DNA of 40,776 bases from Methanosarcinaceae archaeon (GTDB taxonomy: Archaea > Halobacteriota > Methanosarcinia > Methanosarcinales > Methanosarcinaceae): assembly GCA_030611265.1 (NCBI GenBank), contig JAUWQD010000023.1, forward strand, positions 1-40,776. Direction: 5' to 3'. The notes below the pieces were generated by a model, which saw only the letters and a program-made list of their open reading frames with translations, made no database searches and was not told the DNA's origin. Both the position numbers and the translations under genes were made by a program. Shown piece after piece: positions 7,939-16,083 of the stretch; positions within the stretch are counted from its first letter, which is position 1; each line of letters starts with the position of its first letter.

Positions 7939-8378
7939 ATCTCTTCTCCTCACTCTTCATAAAACATTTCAAACTATAGCTCAGCTTTGATTATATCCGT
8001 TAACGAAGGATAGATCAAGTCACTGATGGTGTCCTCAGTACAATATAATATAGAGCCTGTATAAAACGTTATCATCACAATTGTTCGTGACACTTATTTG
8101 AGTCTATTGAACTTTCATAAATTTCCATGATTGATCCCTGCTCTAATTTTTAATAGCAGGATACTATTTTCAAATCGGGGAATTGCCAATCACTACAAAA
8201 TCGCACGAGGGACTCAATGGACAAAATGTATGTGAAATTGCCGGATCCACGCCGGATGAGATAGATCATGTGAATTTGATTGCCGACCTGAAATCTAATA
8301 TAATATTTCAACCATATTGAGTTAACAATCAATTTACTAATACCCCTAAAAAATCCAACCTCGTTAACCGTGATACAA
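7939..8378. other. Intergenic stretch before the 114-aa gene
   Basis: Contains the promoter side of pfkA (TATA-like GGATATAA on the minus strand at 7990-7997), broken copy 3 of the 114-aa gene at 8225-8290, and otherwise AT-rich DNA in which I see no gene. Confidence 0.5.
8225..8290 (+). pseudogene. Decayed copy 3 of the 114-aa zinc-finger-like gene
   Basis: Matches the intact gene's stretch from ATGTGAAATTGC through CGCCGGATGAGATAGATCA to TTTGATTGCCGACCTGA, then stops abruptly where the intact gene continues. It lies just 90 bases before the intact copy, in the same orientation, so it looks like a leftover of a tandem duplication. Confidence 0.7.
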
Positions 8379-8723
8379 ATGACATACACATGCCCGGATT
8401 GTAATATGACCTATGAAGTAGCCCCAAAATGGTGCGGATGTAGCCCTTATCCGCAATCGGAAGATTCCTACATACTGCAGTCAGAGGACCCATGGAAATA
8501 TCACCTTATTGCCCCGGGGCAGTATGACTCGTTCATGGGAATACTGGCTGACAGGAAGGGGAAAACGGTTGATGAACTGACAAGGGAGGAGCAGGACAGG
8601 GGGAAAGGGTACATGCTGGTATGTGAAATTGCGGGATCTGCGCCGGATGAGGTGCATCAGATGATTTTGATTGCCGACCTGACAGAAGAAGAGTATCTTG
8701 AATTTGCAGGCATGTGCGGTTGA
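8379..8723 (+). CDS. Small protein with N-terminal CxxC…CxC zinc-finger-like motif, parent of several broken copies
   Basis: From the ATG at 8379 the product is 114 aa: MTYTCPDCNMTYEVAPKWCG followed by a third cysteine pair (CGC). This motif probably binds zinc. The remainder is acidic and ends TEEEYLEFAGMCG. A GTG nine bases upstream would add three residues. No signal peptide or transmembrane helix is visible. I do not recognise a named family. Three degenerate partial copies (4268-4452, 5351-5438, 8225-8290) show that the gene has been duplicated repeatedly within 5 kb, and all copies carry the 3' half. It is isolated, with remnants on both sides. Confidence 0.65.
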   Translation: MTYTCPDCNMTYEVAPKWCGCSPYPQSEDSYILQSEDPWKYHLIAPGQYDSFMGILADRKGKTVDELTREEQDRGKGYMLVCEIAGSAPDEVHQMILIADLTEEEYLEFAGMCG

Positions 8724-8749
8724 GCATGGCGGGATAATGCACGAGGACG

Positions 8750-8788
8750 GCAAATGTGCGGCCGTTGGATGCGTTGAGGTATGAGTGA
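8750..8788 (+). pseudogene. MacB/FtsX-type permease tail, remnant C
   Basis: The last 12 codons read ANVRPLDALRYE followed by TGA, the same C-terminus as remnants A (454) and B (2148). Nothing of the rest of a permease is visible upstream, where the 114-aa gene ends 26 bases away. Confidence 0.6.
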
Positions 8789-8882
8789 GTTGTATCTCAA
8801 AAACTAAAATTAAATGATAATTAATAAAAAAAGGTTGTTGGGCAGTGATATGTTTAACATATTTGCCCTTCCTGTTTAAAAT

Positions 8883-9050
8883 CTAATACTTTTTTGGTGG
8901 CCTATGACTTTGGAAGCATTCTCTGCAGTACACCGGTCTATCAGGATCGGGTACAAAAGGTACTTCAGTTTCCGCACCACAGTCGGCACATTTTGCTTTG
9001 TGCATCTCTCTAGGGCCTCCGAAGCTGCCTCCTCTTCTATCATCTCTCAT
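8883..9050 (-). CDS. Small zinc-ribbon protein (CxxC…CxxC)
   Basis: A 55-aa protein: an N-terminal arginine/glycine-rich tail (MRDDRRGGSFGGPREMHK), then CADC at residues 21-24 and CREC at 42-45, spaced by 17 residues, with VPDPDRPVYC in between. The two CxxC pairs would bind one zinc. Short proteins of this layout, with a disordered basic N-terminus, are widespread in methanogens and are thought to bind nucleic acid; the role is not established. An excellent Shine-Dalgarno (AAAGGAG) lies 9 bases before the ATG. Because of its length it is easily missed by gene finders. Confidence 0.85.
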   Translation of the reverse strand: MRDDRRGGSFGGPREMHKAKCADCGAETEVPFVPDPDRPVYCRECFQSHRPPKKY

Positions 9051-9168
9051 ATCTTAATCTCCTTTGTTCTTTTTAGTTTGTCTAAGCCAGAGTTGCAATT
9101 GTGAATTTTCGCATGACTTGTTCAATCTTTATCTATTAAATCAATTAACCTAAAATAAGCCTATATAG

Positions 9169-9231
9169 ATGAGTTGACCCCATTCTATAAGTGATCAAAT
9201 AAGTTAACTGTTATTGTATTAGACAACTCAT
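9169..9231. repeat. Inverted repeat with 8-bp perfect arms
   Basis: ATGAGTTG at 9169-9176 pairs with CAACTCAT at 9224-9231; the 47 bases between are AT-rich. It could be a tiny inverted-repeat element or chance; no target duplication is evident. Confidence 0.3.
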
Positions 9232-9510
9232 TTGTATATAAGTTCTTGGCAATGATTTTTTTAAAATCGCCGAAGACAATCACCTACCATGGAGTTGAGT
9301 GCATGTTCCAGCTCGCGTTCGGAATGCTCTTCACTCATTTCGAGAAAATCCTCGCTATGCTCGAATTTACTCGAACTATATGTTTATAAAACATATACTA
9401 CAAGAAAGTCGAATGTATATTCATCTTTTAACCCACCTTTCCTACCCAAAAATCAAAATCACCACCGTGTGACTGCATGCCTCCAAAATAGAGGAACAGC
9501 AAATTCGCAG

Positions 9511-9520
9511 GCTTATAAAA
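9511..9520 (+). promoter_or_regulatory. Box A of the pspC-pentapeptide operon
   Basis: GCTTATAAAA preceded by a purine-rich BRE-like stretch. Transcription would begin near 9545 and give a leader of about 80 bases that includes the palindrome at 9585-9600. Confidence 0.45.
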
Positions 9521-9584
9521 GATAAATTGTAGATATTTTGAGGACACCATAATTATTAATAACATCGAATATGATTTTTTGTTG

Positions 9585-9600
9585 CAGGAACATTTTCCTG
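9585..9600. promoter_or_regulatory. Perfect palindrome in the pspC leader, possible operator or RNA hairpin
   Basis: CAGGAA-CATT-TTCCTG: two 6-bp arms and a 4-base loop, 12 bases before the GAGGTG ribosome-binding site of the PspC gene. Placement suggests a repressor site or a translation-controlling hairpin. Confidence 0.4.
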
Positions 9601-9623
9601 TAAACCAAAATAGAGGTGTTTGA

Positions 9624-10151
9624 ATGGATGAAAGTGGTGAGACATACAATCATGTGAAAACACGATTGACCAAGAGTCGGGATGATCGTGTAATTGATGG
9701 GGTATGTGGCGGTTTAGCTGAGTATTTCGGAATTGATACTGTTATTGTCAGACTTGCATTTGTTGTATTTACATTAATAAACGGTTTTGGAATATTGCTT
9801 TACATAATTTTAATGATAATAATGCCCAAACCGGAAAGTGACGAACAAGTTCCAATATCGAAAACGATTGAGGAAAACGTGCAGGGGATGGCAGAGCAGG
9901 TAAAGGACATAATAGAAGAAGTTGGCAAAGATGTTGACAAAAATGCATCTGATAGCAAAGTAACAAGACAACAGAAAATAAAGGAATCGCATCAACGTTC
10001 CAAATGGCTCGGAGCAATTCTTATCATACTCGGGATCGCATTTCTTTTTGATGAACTGAACATGTTTTGGTGGTTTAAGGATGATTTTTTTTGGCCAATA
10101 GTGCTGATCTTTATCGGCCTATGGATGTTGATCAAGCGTGGGGGAAAGTAA
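9624..10151 (+). CDS. PspC-domain membrane protein
   Basis: The 175-aa protein has an N-terminal PspC domain: LTKSRDDRVIDGVCGGLAEY, then a transmembrane helix around residues 45-70 (LAFVVFTLINGFGILLYIIL). A charged linker (about 80-125) is followed by two hydrophobic C-terminal helices of the LiaI/LiaF-like type (WLGAILIILGIAFLF, and FWPIVLIFIGLWMLI). PspC proteins sense envelope stress in bacteria; archaeal members are known but not well studied. A strong GAGGTG sits six bases before the ATG. The stop codon is one base from the next gene's ATG, so the two are one operon. Confidence 0.85.
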   Translation: MDESGETYNHVKTRLTKSRDDRVIDGVCGGLAEYFGIDTVIVRLAFVVFTLINGFGILLYIILMIIMPKPESDEQVPISKTIEENVQGMAEQVKDIIEEVGKDVDKNASDSKVTRQQKIKESHQRSKWLGAILIILGIAFLFDELNMFWWFKDDFFWPIVLIFIGLWMLIKRGGK

Positions 10152-10152
10152 A

Positions 10153-10758
10153 ATGAGCGGGAGACAGGGGATAACGGGACCTCTGATCCTGATAACATTT
10201 GGCATACTCCTGATCCTCAATAATCTAAAACAGCTTCCAGATGGGTTCTTTGGTTCACTGTGGCATTTTTGGCCGGTTGTACTGATACTTTTAGGTCTGG
10301 ATGTCCTGCTAAGTCACAATAAATCGATAATTGGTTATCTTACACAGATATTATTTGGAATAGCTGTGATTTTTGGAATCATCACTCTTGCCTGGAGTGG
10401 AATTCCTGCATCGGAGTCCAATATACAAATAACTCCCATTGATAACCAGGGAGCAGATCTTCGAAATGCACATCTTGAGGGAACGAATCGATTCTTTGTC
10501 GATCTCAGTCATGCCAACATGAGTGGTGCATACCTAAATGGTGCAAACCTGTTCTTTGTTGACCTCAGCAATACTGATATGGAAGGAGCACAACTAAATG
10601 GCGCAAACATATTCTTTGCAGACATTACTGATGCTAACATCAGATATGCGGATGTCAATGGTGCGAATATATTCTTTGCGGACTTTAGTGGTTCCGATCT
10701 TGAAGGAACGGATATTGGAGCTGCAAACATGATGTTTACCATAGGAATTGGAAAATAA
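10153..10758 (+). CDS. Membrane protein with LiaF-like helices and a pentapeptide-repeat domain
   Basis: Taking the ATG at 10153 (a GTG at 10138 lies inside the previous gene), the product is 201 aa. Residues about 10-85 hold hydrophobic helices matching the end of the PspC protein (GPLILITFGILLILNN, and FWPVVLILLGLDVLL). From about residue 105 there are four near-identical 20-residue units of the form GAN(L/I)FF(V/A)D(L/I/F)S…LN. Twenty residues is exactly one turn of a pentapeptide right-handed beta-helix, so the tail should fold as a short rod on the cell surface or cytoplasmic face. Together with the PspC gene this suggests an envelope-stress module. Which side of the membrane the rod faces cannot be told from sequence. 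Confidence 0.8.
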   Translation: MSGRQGITGPLILITFGILLILNNLKQLPDGFFGSLWHFWPVVLILLGLDVLLSHNKSIIGYLTQILFGIAVIFGIITLAWSGIPASESNIQITPIDNQGADLRNAHLEGTNRFFVDLSHANMSGAYLNGANLFFVDLSNTDMEGAQLNGANIFFADITDANIRYADVNGANIFFADFSGSDLEGTDIGAANMMFTIGIGK

Positions 10759-10800
10759 CGCAGATCCGCATTGAATGGGGATGTTTAAAAATCGATATGC

Positions 10801-11295
10801 TTAACTCCAAAATTCTTTTTCGTAATCATCCGGCAGGTCGAGGTTCATCACATCATCGATGCTTTTACTTTTCTTTTTTTCTGTTTTAGCATTATCATTA
10901 TCACTGACATCAGCAGGTTTGACTGCCGCCCCATCGGATGCATGGTTTGACTCAATCACTGTTGTGTTCCTGTCAGAGGTCACAACCTCTTCAATAATGG
11001 TTTCGGGATTGTCAAGAATCTGATTTACTACAGTTTCCTCTCTGGTGGTTTCTGCCACATTTTGCACTGGTGGTCGAATTTGCATTGTAGTTGGGATTTT
11101 CCTTCCAAGACGTATGCTTGTATTTTGTGCATAGGTATCCTGCAATGGATCCGCTTTGGACAATGACTTTTTAGTCGCACCATAATCGATCGAGCAATTT
11201 TCTTCGCCGGAACGCCAGTCCACATGATACAAATGGCATTCACTGGTTTTGCATCCGGATTTTTTGTCAAGTGGGCATAATTCAGGTAGCGACAT
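10801..11295 (-). CDS. Cysteine-rich N-terminal domain protein of unknown function
   Basis: The 164-aa protein has four cysteines in its first 34 residues (LCPLDKKSGCKTSECHLYHVD, …ENCSID), which could bind a metal or iron-sulphur cluster. The rest is low-complexity and charged, typical of a disordered linker, and it ends with a short acidic motif (VMNLDLPDDYEKEFWS). I do not recognise a function. It is the last gene of the leftward run nnr - 61-aa gene - moaC - prs; it begins 48 bases after prs and has an AAGGT before the ATG. Confidence 0.6.
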   Translation of the reverse strand: MSLPELCPLDKKSGCKTSECHLYHVDWRSGEENCSIDYGATKKSLSKADPLQDTYAQNTSIRLGRKIPTTMQIRPPVQNVAETTREETVVNQILDNPETIIEEVVTSDRNTTVIESNHASDGAAVKPADVSDNDNAKTEKKKSKSIDDVMNLDLPDDYEKEFWS

Positions 11296-11343
11296 GATAA
11301 AACCTTCTTATGATTTTGTATTATGACTTTGTATGTTATGATA

Positions 11344-12195
11344 CTACAAATTCCTAACCGCATCCGCGATCAGTGGAGCAACGCTCACACAACTCTGTGC
11401 TTTTTCAATTGTATCCGTTGCAAAGATGTCGCGTACGCCTGCATTGAAGAGCCGAATAACCGCATTTCGTGTTAAGACCGGATGTACACATGCAAGATAC
11501 ACATCCTTTGCACCCTGATCCCGCAGTAGCCTGATAGACTCTGCCATCGTGCTGCCGGTCGAGATCATATCGTCTATCAGGACAACATCCCTGCCAGTAA
11601 CATCAAGGTTCTTTGTTTTAATGGTGACCGTGTCACTGCTATGTCTTGTTTTTTCCAGATAGTCATAATCCATTCCAAGATCTGCTGCAGCACTCTTTGC
11701 CAGGGATTCAGCACTGGAATCTGGTGCCAAGATCAAAGTATCTGTTAGGTTAAGCGACTTTAGATGGGAACCCAGAAGTTTAGTTGCATCAAGGTCAGAT
11801 GCAGGAGCACTAAAATAATCAAGTACACTCTTCTCGTGTATGTTGACTGTGAATACCCTATCCGCATTGATGGTTCTGGCAACCGCACGCGCACTGATGG
11901 GCTCGCCGGTCTTGAACTTCTTGTCCTGCCTCGCATATCCCATGTAGGGAATGACAACATTGACGCTGGATGCATCCTCACAGGCATCGATCATCTGCAA
12001 AAGATAAATAATATCCGAATCTGTCGTCGTGCTTTGGATGATCGTTACGTCTTCGAGCTGCTCGTCCTGAATGCAAGTATATACCTCACCGTCCGGGAAA
12101 CGATTAAAATCGCAAAGGGTAGGATTTGTGCCTAGTTCCCTTGCCACTCGTGATGCCAATAATTGTGATGCAGGTCCGCCTATGATCTTCAACAT
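11344..12195 (-). CDS. prs: Ribose-phosphate pyrophosphokinase (PRPP synthetase)
   Basis: The 283-aa enzyme makes PRPP from ribose 5-phosphate and ATP, needed for purine, pyrimidine, histidine, tryptophan and, in methanogens, methanopterin synthesis. Visible features: N-terminal FPDGEVY, the ATP-binding loop VVIPYMGYARQDKKF, the catalytic flexible-loop region, and the PRPP-binding signature DVVLIDDMISTGSTM near residues 202-216. The length is close to other archaeal (class III-like) members, which lack the allosteric loop of bacterial forms. GAGGT lies five bases before the ATG. It sits in the run after moaC. Confidence 0.93.
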   Translation of the reverse strand: MLKIIGGPASQLLASRVARELGTNPTLCDFNRFPDGEVYTCIQDEQLEDVTIIQSTTTDSDIIYLLQMIDACEDASSVNVVIPYMGYARQDKKFKTGEPISARAVARTINADRVFTVNIHEKSVLDYFSAPASDLDATKLLGSHLKSLNLTDTLILAPDSSAESLAKSAAADLGMDYDYLEKTRHSSDTVTIKTKNLDVTGRDVVLIDDMISTGSTMAESIRLLRDQGAKDVYLACVHPVLTRNAVIRLFNAGVRDIFATDTIEKAQSCVSVAPLIADAVRNL

Positions 12196-12241
12196 TTATA
12201 CCTCGTTTTTACCATGATTATGGTGTAACTGTAACACGCAC

Positions 12242-12727
12242 TTATAATACATTGTTTTTGGTTGACTTGTACTTTTCAACAACCCTAATATTTCGGATAA
12301 AAGTATTCGGATAATTCCCAGTGTCATCCTTTTCCACAGATTTGACCATATCCCAGATGGTGAGCAAAGCAGTAGATACACCTGTCAATGCTTCCATTTC
12401 AACACCGGTCTTACCCACAGTTCTAACTTCTACTTCTGCGGTTATTGAATCGACACCGATTGTAAAATCCACATTAATTCCCGTAATTGGGATCTGGTGG
12501 CACATTGGTATTGTTTCAGGGGTCTTTTTAACAGCCAGAATTGCTGCTGTTGTGGCAGTTGCAAGCACATTTCCCTTTTCAACATTACCGTCACGTATCT
12601 TTTCTATCGTTTCTTTGGTGAGAACGATCTCACCTGATGCGATCGCACGTCTTACAACGTCGCCCTTCTCACTTATATCGACCATCCGTGCGTGGTCACC
12701 TGCAATATGTGTAAATTCTTTTGTCAA
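12242..12727 (-). CDS. moaC: Cyclic pyranopterin monophosphate synthase MoaC
   Basis: The 161-aa protein carries out the second step of molybdopterin synthesis. It shows the MCHQIPITG signature and the active-site run KTGVEMEALTGVSTALLTIWDM with the catalytic Lys. In methanogens the cofactor serves the tungsten/molybdenum formylmethanofuran dehydrogenase. The start is a TTG (12727-12725); a Shine-Dalgarno AGGTGA lies about five bases upstream and no ATG or GTG in frame fits. It lies between the 61-aa gene and prs, all on the minus strand. Confidence 0.92.
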   Translation of the reverse strand: MTKEFTHIAGDHARMVDISEKGDVVRRAIASGEIVLTKETIEKIRDGNVEKGNVLATATTAAILAVKKTPETIPMCHQIPITGINVDFTIGVDSITAEVEVRTVGKTGVEMEALTGVSTALLTIWDMVKSVEKDDTGNYPNTFIRNIRVVEKYKSTKNNVL

Positions 12728-12771
12728 TATATCACCTGGGTAAAATTAAAACACATGTCCTATGTGATCAA

Positions 12772-12957
12772 TCAATCGATTCGCTGGTGCTTTCTTTGTT
12801 CATAATCTTCCAATGCGCCATCTATCTTACCGATCAGGTCACGTGCTTCGTCAAGTGTCAACTTGATAACTTCCTTGTCTTCTCCATGACTTATTACCAC
12901 ACGTACCCTGTTTCTTTCAATATCAACACTTAGTTCACGATCTTTGTTCTTGTCCAT
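12772..12957 (-). CDS. Conserved-looking 61-aa protein, function unknown
   Basis: A small charged protein (MDKNKDRELSVDIERNRVRV…) with an N-terminal beta-hairpin pattern and a C-terminal amphipathic helix (TLDEARDLIGKIDGALEDYE). It starts 13 bases after nnr ends and has a good GGGAGTG site seven bases before the ATG, so it is probably translated. I cannot assign a function. Confidence 0.7.
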   Translation of the reverse strand: MDKNKDRELSVDIERNRVRVVISHGEDKEVIKLTLDEARDLIGKIDGALEDYEQRKHQRID

Positions 12958-12970
12958 TATTTACACTCCC

Positions 12971-14446
12971 CTATTTCATTATTTCAGTTATATTATCAAT
13001 AACATCAGTAGCAAGCAACCCATACCCACGCGATCCAAATGCAATATCTCCTGCCGCGCCGTTTATAAACGTGCCACAGGATGCCGCATCCATTGGCTTG
13101 TTGACTGCAAAAAGCGCACCCACAATACCAGCAAGTACATCCCCAGTTCCCCCGACTGTCATGCCCGGATTGCCGGTCCTGTTCAATAAGAAAGAATCGC
13201 CGTCAGATATCACATCGGTGTTTCCCTTAAGTAATGTCACGACATGGTTTCGTTTTGAGAATTCCATGACCGCTTCGACGCGTGTGTCCGGATCGCTTTC
13301 GGTTTCCGTGCCACGAAGGTGTGCAAATTCCCCTGCGTGCGGTGTTATTATCATCTCACATCCGGCGGCTGGCGGCAGTGTCAACCCATAAAGTGCATCG
13401 GCATCGACCACAACCCTCTTGCAGTGTGGAATTATTTCTGAGATCGCTGCTTTTGTTTGACCATCCATGCCAAGTCCCATTCCAATAACAACAACGTCAT
13501 GCGACCTTATCAGTTCCAGTACCTGCGGCACGTCTTCGGGACACAGGATGTCTGATGAGAGTGCGCGGACTATCAGGTTTGGTGAAAAGGACGCGACAAT
13601 GTCAGCCACGTTGTTTGGCACAGCCAGTGTTACTATATCCGCGCCGGTTCGGAGTGCTGCAAGTGCAGCAAGTGCAGGTGCGCCGGAATACGCGCCGCCG
13701 CCTATTATCAAAACTCTGCCGGAATAGCCTTTGTGACTTTCTGTACTGCGGCAGGTGAGGGTTTGAAGATTACCAATGCCGACATATTTTTCGGCATCCT
13801 CACAGACTCCTATGTCAACCACCCTGACATCGCCAGCGTAAGTATTGGCATCCGGTGTTGTCAGTCCTGTTTTCATTTTGTGGAATGTAAGTGTTGTATC
13901 CGCACGTACGGATCTGTCGAACGGTTCACCATCAGGGCTGAACCCTGACGGCACATCCACTGCGATAATATATGCTTCGGAATCGTTGATGAGGTCGATA
14001 GCCGTGGATTCAGGCTCTCTTATCTGTCCTTTGATGCCGGTTCCGAATATGGCATCCACGATGATGTCAGCGTCCTTGAACCAATCCGATCGCAAAAATT
14101 GTGTTGATTCAACAACCTCTAATATCTCAACATCACTGTGTTTTAGTGCATCAAAATTTCGGCGTGCTTCCTCGGTTTTGATCTGGAAGGCGCGACTGAG
14201 TAGGATTACTTTTGGTCTGATATTACGACCAGATGCGAGATGACGGGCCGCAACAAAGGCATCGCCTCCGTTGTTGCCCCTGCCTGCGATAAATATGACG
14301 TTACCCTCCTGCCCGCTATCGATCTTATCACTGACTGCTTGTGCGATCGCAACGCCGGCATTTTCCATAAGTTGAAGGCGGCTAAGACCCAAGTACTCGC
14401 AGTTCGTATCGATCGCATTCATCTGTGCTGATGTTATTGCATCCAT
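12971..14446 (-). CDS. nnr: Bifunctional NAD(P)HX repair enzyme (epimerase NnrE + ADP-dependent dehydratase NnrD)
   Basis: The 491-aa protein (ATG at 14446; a GTG four codons upstream lacks a site) joins two domains. The N-terminal YjeF_N domain (about residues 1-210) holds GRGNNGGDAFVAARHL and the conserved Asp of the epimerase. The C-terminal ribokinase-like domain holds YSGAPALAALAALRTGAD, ITPHAGEFAHL and the signature GNPGMTVGGTGDVLAGIVG, whose Asp is catalytic. Together they restore hydrated NAD(P)H. The fused architecture is the usual one in bacteria and archaea. It is the first gene of the leftward run; its upstream region (to 14882) is shared with the glycosyltransferase cluster. Confidence 0.93.
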   Translation of the reverse strand: MDAITSAQMNAIDTNCEYLGLSRLQLMENAGVAIAQAVSDKIDSGQEGNVIFIAGRGNNGGDAFVAARHLASGRNIRPKVILLSRAFQIKTEEARRNFDALKHSDVEILEVVESTQFLRSDWFKDADIIVDAIFGTGIKGQIREPESTAIDLINDSEAYIIAVDVPSGFSPDGEPFDRSVRADTTLTFHKMKTGLTTPDANTYAGDVRVVDIGVCEDAEKYVGIGNLQTLTCRSTESHKGYSGRVLIIGGGAYSGAPALAALAALRTGADIVTLAVPNNVADIVASFSPNLIVRALSSDILCPEDVPQVLELIRSHDVVVIGMGLGMDGQTKAAISEIIPHCKRVVVDADALYGLTLPPAAGCEMIITPHAGEFAHLRGTETESDPDTRVEAVMEFSKRNHVVTLLKGNTDVISDGDSFLLNRTGNPGMTVGGTGDVLAGIVGALFAVNKPMDAASCGTFINGAAGDIAFGSRGYGLLATDVIDNITEIMK

Positions 14447-14882
14447 GTTATTGACCACTTATTTTTGTACACTTTATATGTCTTTAAACAATCATATATT
14501 CTTTCCCATTTTGGTGGAAGGACTTATTGTGAAAACTTGATCTAAAGTGTACAATACTTGCAGGGTAAGTATTTGCTTTGTCGAAATTAGGCAACATATT
14601 CAATCCTGAAGATGGTGCGATTTGCAGGATAACTTATAAACTCGGGCAAAAGAGATTACAGCAAAAGACATGTCTGATATGATTATAATATTTGGTTAGC
14701 GATTATGGAGGAGATTAAGCCTCATTGACCTAAAAAGGGTGATGAGTGAATTTTGTCCCAAGGCCGAGCCATTGGAAATGATAATCTCCGCAATCTATAT
14801 AATCTTGTTATACATTAATCTTCACGGGGTACATGTAGTAATTCGTACTAGTGTAACTAATTAAAAGGGAGTAGGGTAAATA
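14447..14882. other. Divergent promoter region between nnr and the polysaccharide cluster
   Basis: No ORF is supported. A box A-like TCTATATAATC lies at about 14794-14804, which would start transcription near 14825 and leave a leader of about 60 bases before the first glycosyltransferase. Confidence 0.45.
14794..14804 (+). promoter_or_regulatory. Putative box A of the glycosyltransferase cluster
   Basis: TCTATATAATC in otherwise featureless DNA, about 90 bases before the first start codon. Assigned by match to the archaeal TATA-box pattern only. Confidence 0.35.
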
Positions 14883-16052
14883 ATGGAATCACTACGTATA
14901 GGAATGTTTTCCTGGGAGAGCCTGCATTCTGTAAAAGTTGGAGGCATTTCCCCGCATGTAACAGAAATTGCCGAGACGCTTGCAGATAAAGGGCATGAAG
15001 TACATGTTTTTACAAGAAAAGGTTGTTACAGGGATTATGATGAGATCAAAGGCGTTCACTACCAGCGATGTTCACACGACCAATCAGGTAATATCGTACA
15101 ACAGATGGATAATATGTGCAACTCGATGTTTGAGAAATTTAGTGAAGTAAAAAAAGAATATGGGGATTTTGACATATTGCACGGCCATGACTGGCACCCT
15201 GTGACTGCGCTAAATAGTATAAAAAAGGAGTATGATCAACCGTATGTTCTTACGTACCATAGTACAGAATGGGGACGTAACGGCAACCAACTGGGTTGGT
15301 GGGATGAAGCCCGTGAGATCTCACACAGGGAATGGCTTGGAGGATATGAAGCATCCGAAGTAATTATAACTACAGACCATTTCAAACAGGAAGTTCAGCA
15401 TCAATACAATATACCGGACTACAAAATATCGGTAATACCAAACGGTATATTCCCGGGAAAGATCGAAAAGGAAGTTAATGAGGGTGAGGTCAAAGAACAG
15501 TTTGGTATTCATCCGCTTGCACCAGTTGTATTGTTCGTAGGTCGTATGAGTTACCAAAAGGGTGTAGACATGTTGATCCGTGCCATTCCGCAAGTATTGC
15601 GTGACAATTGGGATGCACATTTTGTTTTCATTGGCGATGGTGAAATGAAAACATATTGCGAGCATCTTGCATGGCAACTTGGAATTCAGAATTCATGCCA
15701 TTTCCTTGGATATGCATCAACTGAAGTACTCATGGATTGGGTAAATGCATGCAACATCGTAAGTGTACCAAGCCGCAATGAACCATTTGGTATTGTTGTG
15801 CTTGAAGCATGGGATGCAAGCAAACCCGTCATTGCGACCGATGCTGTTCACTTAGTTGATAACTTTTCAAATGGTATAGTAGGTTACAAAAGTTCAGAAT
15901 CAATAGCATGGGGAATTAACTACGCAATTGGCGGACTGGATTCATCAACTAAACAGATGGGTGTAAATGGTAAAAAATTGATCAATACGAAATATAATTG
16001 GGATATCGTTGCACAGGATACTGTTAAAACATACAAGAATATTGTCAACTGA
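14883..16052 (+). CDS. GT4-family glycosyltransferase, glycogen-synthase-like (copy 1)
   Basis: The 389-aa enzyme has the two-Rossmann GT-B layout. The N-terminal glycine motif VGGISPHVTEIAETLADKGHEV binds donor phosphate region, then DILHGHDWHP and TYHSTEWGRNGN; the C-terminal half holds VLFVGRMSYQKGVDMLIRAI and the nucleotide-sugar EPFGIVVLEAWDASKP with the E-x7-E pattern. The likely substrate is UDP- or ADP-glucose for glycogen or a similar polymer, judging from the neighbours. It is the first gene of a rightward cluster and is strikingly similar throughout to the last gene of the cluster (20485-21645), so the two are paralogues flanking the set. GGGAG lies before the ATG. Confidence 0.87.
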   Translation: MESLRIGMFSWESLHSVKVGGISPHVTEIAETLADKGHEVHVFTRKGCYRDYDEIKGVHYQRCSHDQSGNIVQQMDNMCNSMFEKFSEVKKEYGDFDILHGHDWHPVTALNSIKKEYDQPYVLTYHSTEWGRNGNQLGWWDEAREISHREWLGGYEASEVIITTDHFKQEVQHQYNIPDYKISVIPNGIFPGKIEKEVNEGEVKEQFGIHPLAPVVLFVGRMSYQKGVDMLIRAIPQVLRDNWDAHFVFIGDGEMKTYCEHLAWQLGIQNSCHFLGYASTEVLMDWVNACNIVSVPSRNEPFGIVVLEAWDASKPVIATDAVHLVDNFSNGIVGYKSSESIAWGINYAIGGLDSSTKQMGVNGKKLINTKYNWDIVAQDTVKTYKNIVN

Positions 16053-16083
16053 ATTTGCACTATAGGAACAAGGAGGAGGTACT

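Larger units (their letters stand above)
9051..9623. other. Long intergenic region upstream of the PspC operon
   Basis: Holds the divergent promoter regions of the zinc-ribbon gene and the pspC operon, an 8-bp inverted repeat at 9169-9231, and no supported ORF. The stretch 9289-9420 is GC-richer than its surroundings but has no coding pattern. Confidence 0.5.

Noticed and set aside
8904-9104. A 66-aa plus-strand frame
   Set aside because: Antisense to the small zinc-ribbon gene, which has a strong ribosome-binding site and two CxxC pairs.
10440-10740. A 60-bp tandem DNA repeat as a mobile or regulatory repeat
   Set aside because: It is explained by the 20-residue pentapeptide units of the encoded protein.
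12321-12743. A 140-aa plus-strand frame
   Set aside because: Antisense to moaC, which has unmistakable signatures.
14700-14800. A box C-like GTGATGA, suggesting a C/D guide RNA
   Set aside because: No matching D box or C'/D' pair at a suitable distance was found.
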